In this document: positions 60,901 through 64,000 of the stretch, piece after piece
How the letters are laid out: each line of letters begins with the position of its first letter
Numbering within the stretch: position 1 is the first letter of the stretch
Position numbers and translations under genes: made by a program
From: Chiridota heheva
Taxonomy: Eukaryota; Echinodermata; Holothuroidea; Apodida; Chiridotidae
DNA: 64,000 nucleotides
Reading direction: 5' to 3'
Assembly (NCBI GenBank): GCA_020152595.1
Contig: JAIGNY010002020.1
Location: forward strand, 540,001 to 604,000
The notes under the pieces: model-generated
Told to the model about the DNA's origin: nothing
Database searches by the model: none
What the model saw: only the letters and a program-made list of their open reading frames with translations

Positions 60901-62000
60901 CCTAGCAAGAACACGAGCACCTTTCCTAGTTAAATGCAAACCATCTCTCATGAATCAATCACCCGAGATTCAAACTTATGCCAAAAATTTACAAAACTGA
61001 ACTCAAACAGACGACAAATACTCTCTAGCCAAGTGTTGAATAATAACATCTTATCTATCATGAACGAATTGCCCTTCGCGGCAACAGAACAACAACTGGA
61101 ACCGTACAACCTGTGCCCTTCAACTTTATAACAAATTCATGAAACTACACCTAACAGAATCTACACTTCTCCTTGAAATGTCATTTGTACCAAATGAAAC
61201 TACGACAGTATCTTCACCCTTCCATAAAGTATCAACACAAGAACTAACATTATCAGCCCTAGCCCCTGGAAGACACACCCTAATCCTTCTACTACGATCT
61301 ACTCCACAAAACTCTGTGTCAATATACCTAACAAGTGAATCTCTATCCACAACTCCTTATTCCTAACAGAATCCACAGGTAATGTACCAGACGAATCAAG
61401 AACCTCACGACCAAAGGAACTTGTACAATCATCAACTACAGACAATCCAACATGAGGCCTGTCAACATAATCTGATCCAAGACTATCTACCCAAACAGAA
61501 ACCCTATCAACTTCCCCACCCAAGGAACTATCAACATCACATGTCTGACTACCCACATCTAAACCACTAAGCTCAGACTGCACACTAGTATCAACGTTTT
61601 CAACAACACTACTACAATCGGAAAGTATCTCCAAAGCCTTCAATTTTATACACTTGAAATTAACAAGTACAAATTTATCAGCTGATGCTTTCTGAAAACT
61701 ACATGTCAAAACGAACTCCTCAAAATCGACCGACATAGAACTCTCAATGACTATACAATATAATTATCAGAAGCAAAAAAAACAAAAGCAATAATCTGAA
61801 AAGGAAACAATGGGTCCAACAATAGCTAAAAGAAACACCTAAGTTTGAACACACACTCAACCAGCATACACTTAAACAAACACCTTTATCAAAATATAGA
61901 AAAGAACAAAGCCTAACAAAGACAGCTACAAATGTGTGCAATAGGATAGAGTTAGTAGCACCACCCAAACCGGCAACAAAAAATCAACAAAAATTTACAA
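57979..62000 (-). mobile_element. CR1-like LINE copy 2, near full length, inactive, inverted relative to copy 1
   Basis: On the - strand the same order as copy 1 is seen: ORF1-like region with an SGNH-esterase-like part (about 61740-60900), endonuclease region (about 60770-60130), RT (about 59660-58330) and a 3' tail of ATAAC repeats at 57979-58010. Motifs include FGTNDISRR (about 61200), DGLHLTRKGARVLA (about 60945), FNSNQAHSPENMHPAVLRKC (about 59500, altered from the consensus) and FANDTNLYRIV (58880, altered from the usual ADD). It has stops and shifts and is dead. It lacks the fold-back insertion of copy 1, so it serves as an empty-site reference. Confidence 0.87.
60900..61350 (-). pseudogene. 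SGNH-esterase-like region of LINE copy 2
   Basis: On the - strand the frame at 61350-61126 contains VVVSFGTNDISRR, the GxND block of SGNH hydrolases. Further on, at about 60945-60908, DGLHLTRKGARVLA supplies the D-x-x-H block. Esterase-type domains are known in ORF1 of several CR1-clade LINEs. Stops lie between these two blocks, so the region is broken. Copy 1 has the same blocks, more decayed. Confidence 0.7.
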
Positions 62001-62461
62001 ATAAGGAAACTTTAGAAAAGAAAAACAGGATTAAGTAGACAACATGCAAATAACAACAATATGGTTAGAACTGAGCCTGAATAAAATTGAATTCCAGACA
62101 AAAAAGACAGTATTTGAGAACGCTGAATCACAACAATTCTTAATAGCCAGGTAGTACAGCAAGATAATAAGTTAAATATAATCAAAATGTAAACTTTTAA
62201 TACATTTTAAGCTAAAAATTGTCAAATGGAGTGAAGGCTACGTTTCAGCCTCTCCACTAATCTAACTGTCTAAGGTCTGCTATGGTCTTGCAGATGTATG
62301 TATCACCTGACTGTATCAGTTGAAATATAATTTTGACAAATCTTTATGATACGCAAGAAAAATATCAGCAGCACATCATACACAATTTCACCAAATGTAT
62401 CATATCTTCCTTGCTATTATTACTTTTTTTAAATTATGATGTTTAGTCTATTCCTTTGCAG
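62001..62461. other. Intergenic or upstream region of the next gene
   Basis: AT-rich. It ends in a T-rich tract and CTTTGCAG, a good splice acceptor, at 62461. An upstream untranslated exon is therefore implied. Confidence 0.5.
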
Positions 62462-62480
62462 TTCAATCACGTCGGACAAT

Positions 62481-62752
62481 ATGGACGATGCAACAAGAAT
62501 CTTCCTTTGGTGTCTGCCAAGAACAGGGTCAACTGCTTTCACAAAGTTCATGAGTTTTGTCGACGGAGTGCAAATATGGTTTGAACCTTATTGCCTGAGC
62601 GCGTTTAATTATGCTATGTCTAACCCTGATTGGCTCGCACAATCCAAAGCGATCAGGCACATGACAGACGAGAAGAAGGTAGTATATGACCAGGTCGCTT
62701 CGGAAAGTAATGGCAATGCAGATGGAAAACTACAACCCGATGAATTGTTTAC
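62481..62752 (+). CDS. P-loop sulfotransferase-like protein, first coding exon (partial)
   Basis: The exon is 62462-62752, between a TTTGCAG acceptor and the strong donor AC|GTAAGT. The first Met at 62481 begins MDDATRIFLWCLPRTGSTAF, which has a PRTGST phosphate-binding loop like the 5'-PSB loop of sulfotransferases and related P-loop enzymes. VQIWFEPY follows. About 90 codons are present, ending in phase 2, so the rest lies beyond this exon. The similar N-terminus WxxPRxxSTAF is found in invertebrate deuterostome proteins of this group. Substrate unknown. No second exon was identified before the window end. Confidence 0.65.
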
Positions 62753-64000
62753 GTAAGTTGATCTATATTCCTTTAATGGATATGCGTCGTTCATTAGTCA
62801 AACATACATGCACATCCTTATGATTGAAAGTAATTGTTGCAACGTTACAGTGAAAACACTGCTTTGATATCATCTTATTTCAGTTTAATCCACAAGTGAC
62901 AAGTGCTGTTACTAATTCATTAGTATAATGACATAAATGCATTTGCATAATATTTGTTATACTTCTTTTAAACATTATTACTTCTTATAAATTAGTAGGA
63001 GACAATTTTTTCAAATTAATATTGAGATGGGGTATATAATATACATTGTGACTATGTATTACCTATTGTTCATGTACCCAATGTATTTTACTTTTTAAAA
63101 TGACAATATATTTTAATAGAGTACACAAAGACTGTGGGAATGTGTATTACCGTTTGTGCAAAATTCTCTCTCGTGGATTTAAACATTTTGAAGAATACAA
63201 TGTCAACTTTTTCCCCCCGTTTGTTTAATTCGTTAATTGTCCTCTACAAGGACGTACTTCCTCTTTACAAAGGGAGTCATAGGGCCATACATTTTTTTCT
63301 CCATATAGTAGAATGGCAGTGTTTTAAACAATTGATGTATTTCTGTACATTTTGCCGCATGTGTGTGTAGCCGAGGGGAAAGTCCCTCTGCCCCACGAAT
63401 TGCGGCGCTGATTATCTATCATGTTGTCGATGTTGTCTATCTCTATATTTCTCTCTTGTATTTTTTTGTATTTGTACTGTTTCTTATTGGGCCCTGTGTA
63501 AGAACTGCAGTCCTCGTACTGAACAGGCTACGATAAAGGAACTGAAATCAATCAATTAATAAACAATCGTCAATACGGTTTTTAGTCTGAAACTCGTATG
63601 TTTTCTATCAACACAAACCTATTCTATAATTAAAGCTCTGAATGCCGGGAATGATTGTTCTAGTTGCTTTTAGGTATACTTGTTAATCAAATTAACCATT
63701 TAACATCATTTTTAGGCTGCAAATGTGGAAAAGATTAACTGTGTAGAGAGTCTGCTATTGAATAGAAGATTGCTTCTTACGATAATCATGTGATGGCTTA
63801 CTCCCGCCAAAATACTTGCGAAAAATGCAATGTAGACAACCCCGTCCCCCTCCCACCTTCCCTCCCCTCCCCACCCAAGTTGATATTAATATATGTTGAT
63901 AGAAACAGATGAGAAACATATGAGATTACAACCAATTTTGATTGGTTCTTTTGCCAATGTAGTCTGAGGATGTGACTATGCTTCATGCATAAGTTACCAT
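62753..64000. other. Intron or downstream DNA, nothing else recognised
   Basis: Apart from the possible LINE tail at 63370-63565, the stretch is AT-rich, with a C-rich patch at about 63840-63880. No second exon of the sulfotransferase-like gene was seen. Confidence 0.5.
63370..63565 (+). mobile_element. Possible LINE 3' end fragment
   Basis: The sequence ends GATAAAGGAACTGAAATC and then ATCAATCAATTAATAAAC, like the simple-repeat tail of a LINE. It is preceded by TGTATTTTTTTGTATTTGTA and GGGCCCTGTGTAAGAACTGC. No protein-coding part was recognised, so this is a guess from form. Confidence 0.3.

Overview
This is eukaryotic nuclear DNA: AT-rich, intron-rich and full of repeats, with no operons or bacterial signals. 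It most likely comes from a marine invertebrate deuterostome, with echinoderm my first guess. The reasons are moderate: one clearly recognisable animal splicing-factor gene, CR1/L2-type LINEs, a Polinton-like remnant, many short inverted-repeat elements, and TAGGCCTA/AACGTTAGGCC-rich intergenic DNA. I cannot name the species.

The main gene is an RSRC2 orthologue (arginine/serine-rich coiled-coil protein 2) on the + strand, with coding exons from 8417 to 31041. I resolve ten coding exons with good splice sites and matching phases. The order is an acidic N-terminus, RS-repeat blocks, a coiled coil, an Ala-rich linker and the conserved C-terminal SMAP region. The exon at 19469-19633 is one base out of frame. 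Both halves of that exon, and the next exon, read as RS repeats only if one base is added near 19519-19523. The introns hold TTAA-flanked elements, a hAT-like element and several minisatellites. One intronic segment has the form of a stop-containing cassette exon.

At the left edge (about 121-330, - strand) is a possible first exon of a divergent gene. The region 0.4-8.4 kb holds no convincing coding exon. It contains an inverted-repeat element (4.9-5.8 kb), the 3' end of a LINE (5.8-6.35 kb) and a 300-bp duplication (7.35-7.93 kb).

From 31 to 46.5 kb there is intergenic DNA: an L2/CR1-like LINE remnant on the - strand (32.4-33.5 kb), a run of minisatellites (34.1-37.6 kb), a decayed open reading region (38.6-39.4 kb), a 144-bp element with an exact 8-bp target duplication, a ~350-bp AT microsatellite, a broken Polinton-like packaging-ATPase fragment (42.4-42.8 kb, - strand) and two Tc1-like short elements.

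From 46.5 to 62.0 kb, two near-full-length but dead copies of one CR1-like LINE lie in opposite orientation (46.54-50.86 kb +, 57.98-62.0 kb -). Each shows traces of an SGNH-esterase-like region, an endonuclease and a reverse transcriptase, and each has a TTATG-repeat 3' tail. The + copy is split by a 535-bp fold-back element. At the right end, one exon of a P-loop sulfotransferase-like gene starts at 62481 and continues past the visible exon.

The most interesting pattern is a family of TTAA-flanked, piggyBac-like elements carrying a tRNA-like, Pol III-promoter-like core, with related short fold-backs in an RSRC2 intron. A second pattern is that several unrelated minisatellites are built from units with dyad symmetry.
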